From assembly GCA_045837725.1 (NCBI GenBank), contig JBEWZL010000044.1:248001-312000 (forward strand): a stretch of 64,000 nucleotides of DNA, given 5' to 3'. A model generated the notes under the pieces. That model searched no databases and was not told the DNA's origin. It saw only the letters and a program-made list of their open reading frames with translations. Shown here piece by piece: positions 63,477-64,000 of the stretch. Origin of the DNA: Vermamoeba vermiformis (Eukaryota; Tubulinea; Echinamoebida). How positions within the stretch are numbered: position 1 is the stretch's first letter; each line of letters opens with the position of its first letter. The position numbers and the translations under genes were made by a program.

Positions 63477-64000
63477 TTAGTTGTTGCGTGGACTTGCAGC
63501 GCCAGCATCGATCGTCTGCATGCCGTGGGCAGCTAGATCGTTGACAGGGAGGCAAATCTTGATCTCAGGGATCATGCCAGCCATGGGTCTCAAATCAGAA
63601 GCCGAGACGCGAGGGCTGATAGGAGGCGTCTTGAGAGCCAACTGAGTATCCATCAGGATCTTGACTTGAGGGTTGTACTCTTGTAAGCTAGAGACTGAAG
63701 CTGGAGTCAATTTCTCGCAGCGGCGGAGATCCACCGATTTGATCGGTGAGCGGATGTCAACCAGTGTTTGAACAGAGAAGTCGGTGATCAAGGAGCAGCT
63801 TCTCAAGGTTAAGTTGGAGAGCGCAGGGCACGATCTAATGATCCAGGTAACGCTCTGCAATAAATTGGAATTAGATCAAGTTTGCAAAATATTTCCTAAA
63901 ATAGACGGCATTCAATTTACGAAAGATTCTTTACCTTATCCGTAACTTTACTGCAAAAGCTGATATCCAACGTGCTTAGCTTCTTGCAGCGCTGTCCAAT
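63477..64000 (-). CDS. F-box/LRR (FBXL/AMN1-like) protein, 3' end only
   Basis: The gene runs off the right edge. The visible last exons encode RNI-type LRRs with Cys-containing repeats (SCPALSNLTLRSCSLITDF, SVDLRRCEKLTPASVSSLQE), the CC-type LRR of FBXL2/20, GRR1 and AMN1. The next exon towards the edge adds QRCKKLSTLDISFCSKVTDK. A C-terminal tail with Ser-Pro motifs follows (TPPISPRVSASDLRPM) and ends AASPRNN. An F-box, if any, lies beyond the window. It would select substrates for an SCF ligase. Confidence 0.75.

Overview
The window is nuclear DNA of a compact, intron-rich unicellular eukaryote. Genes sit tens to a few hundred bases apart on both strands. Most have several introns of about 50-110 nt with GT(A/G)(C/A)GT donors and TTAG or TATAG acceptors. 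TAA, TAG and TGA all end reading frames. The mix of a CaaX-tailed Rac, a DDI1, a PUF protein, VAMP7, GPI-anchored cell-surface proteins, F-box/ankyrin and F-box/LRR families and a secreted LEA-like protein suggests an amoebozoan-type protist. This is an inference; no rRNA or other marker fixes the lineage.

Layout. 0-8 kb: a small zinc-ribbon gene, a 1.1-kb inverted-repeat transposon, a prenylated LRR protein, an SLC25 mitochondrial carrier and a DEAD-box protein that has lost its catalytic residues. 8-16 kb: a secreted LEA-like repeat protein, two small genes, an LMBR1-type membrane protein and a sterol-glucosyltransferase-like gene. 16-28 kb: DDI1, a second 1.4-kb inverted-repeat transposon, an acidic ankyrin protein, VAMP7, a zinc-ribbon protein, mitochondrial ribosomal protein uL24m and two short genes. 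28-34 kb: two tandem F-box/ankyrin-like paralogues sharing one nearly identical patch. 34-43 kb: a GST, a GH26-like glycosidase with an in-frame TGA, a PUF protein with a CCCH finger and a WD40 protein. 43-57.6 kb: TOP3B, Rac, a CLU-LRR fusion, NSUN2 and a GPI-anchored protein. 58-64 kb: an Angel/Ngl2-type nuclease-fold protein, a PA-domain seven-helix membrane protein, a GT31 transferase and the 3' end of an F-box/LRR gene.

The genes are mostly independent housekeeping and surface functions and form no pathway cluster. Loose themes are RNA biology (PUF, NSUN2, TOP3B, Angel, dead DEAD-box, CLU) and surface or secretory proteins (LEA-like, GH26, GPI protein, PA-7TM, GT31, VAMP7).

The most unusual signal is non-coding. 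Short palindromes recur inside introns of unrelated genes, chiefly TGACACGTGTCA (eight exact copies, seven intronic), plus GATC-centred and CCWAATWAGG-type motifs. Exon structures were assembled by eye from frame continuity and splice signals, so internal boundaries are proposals.
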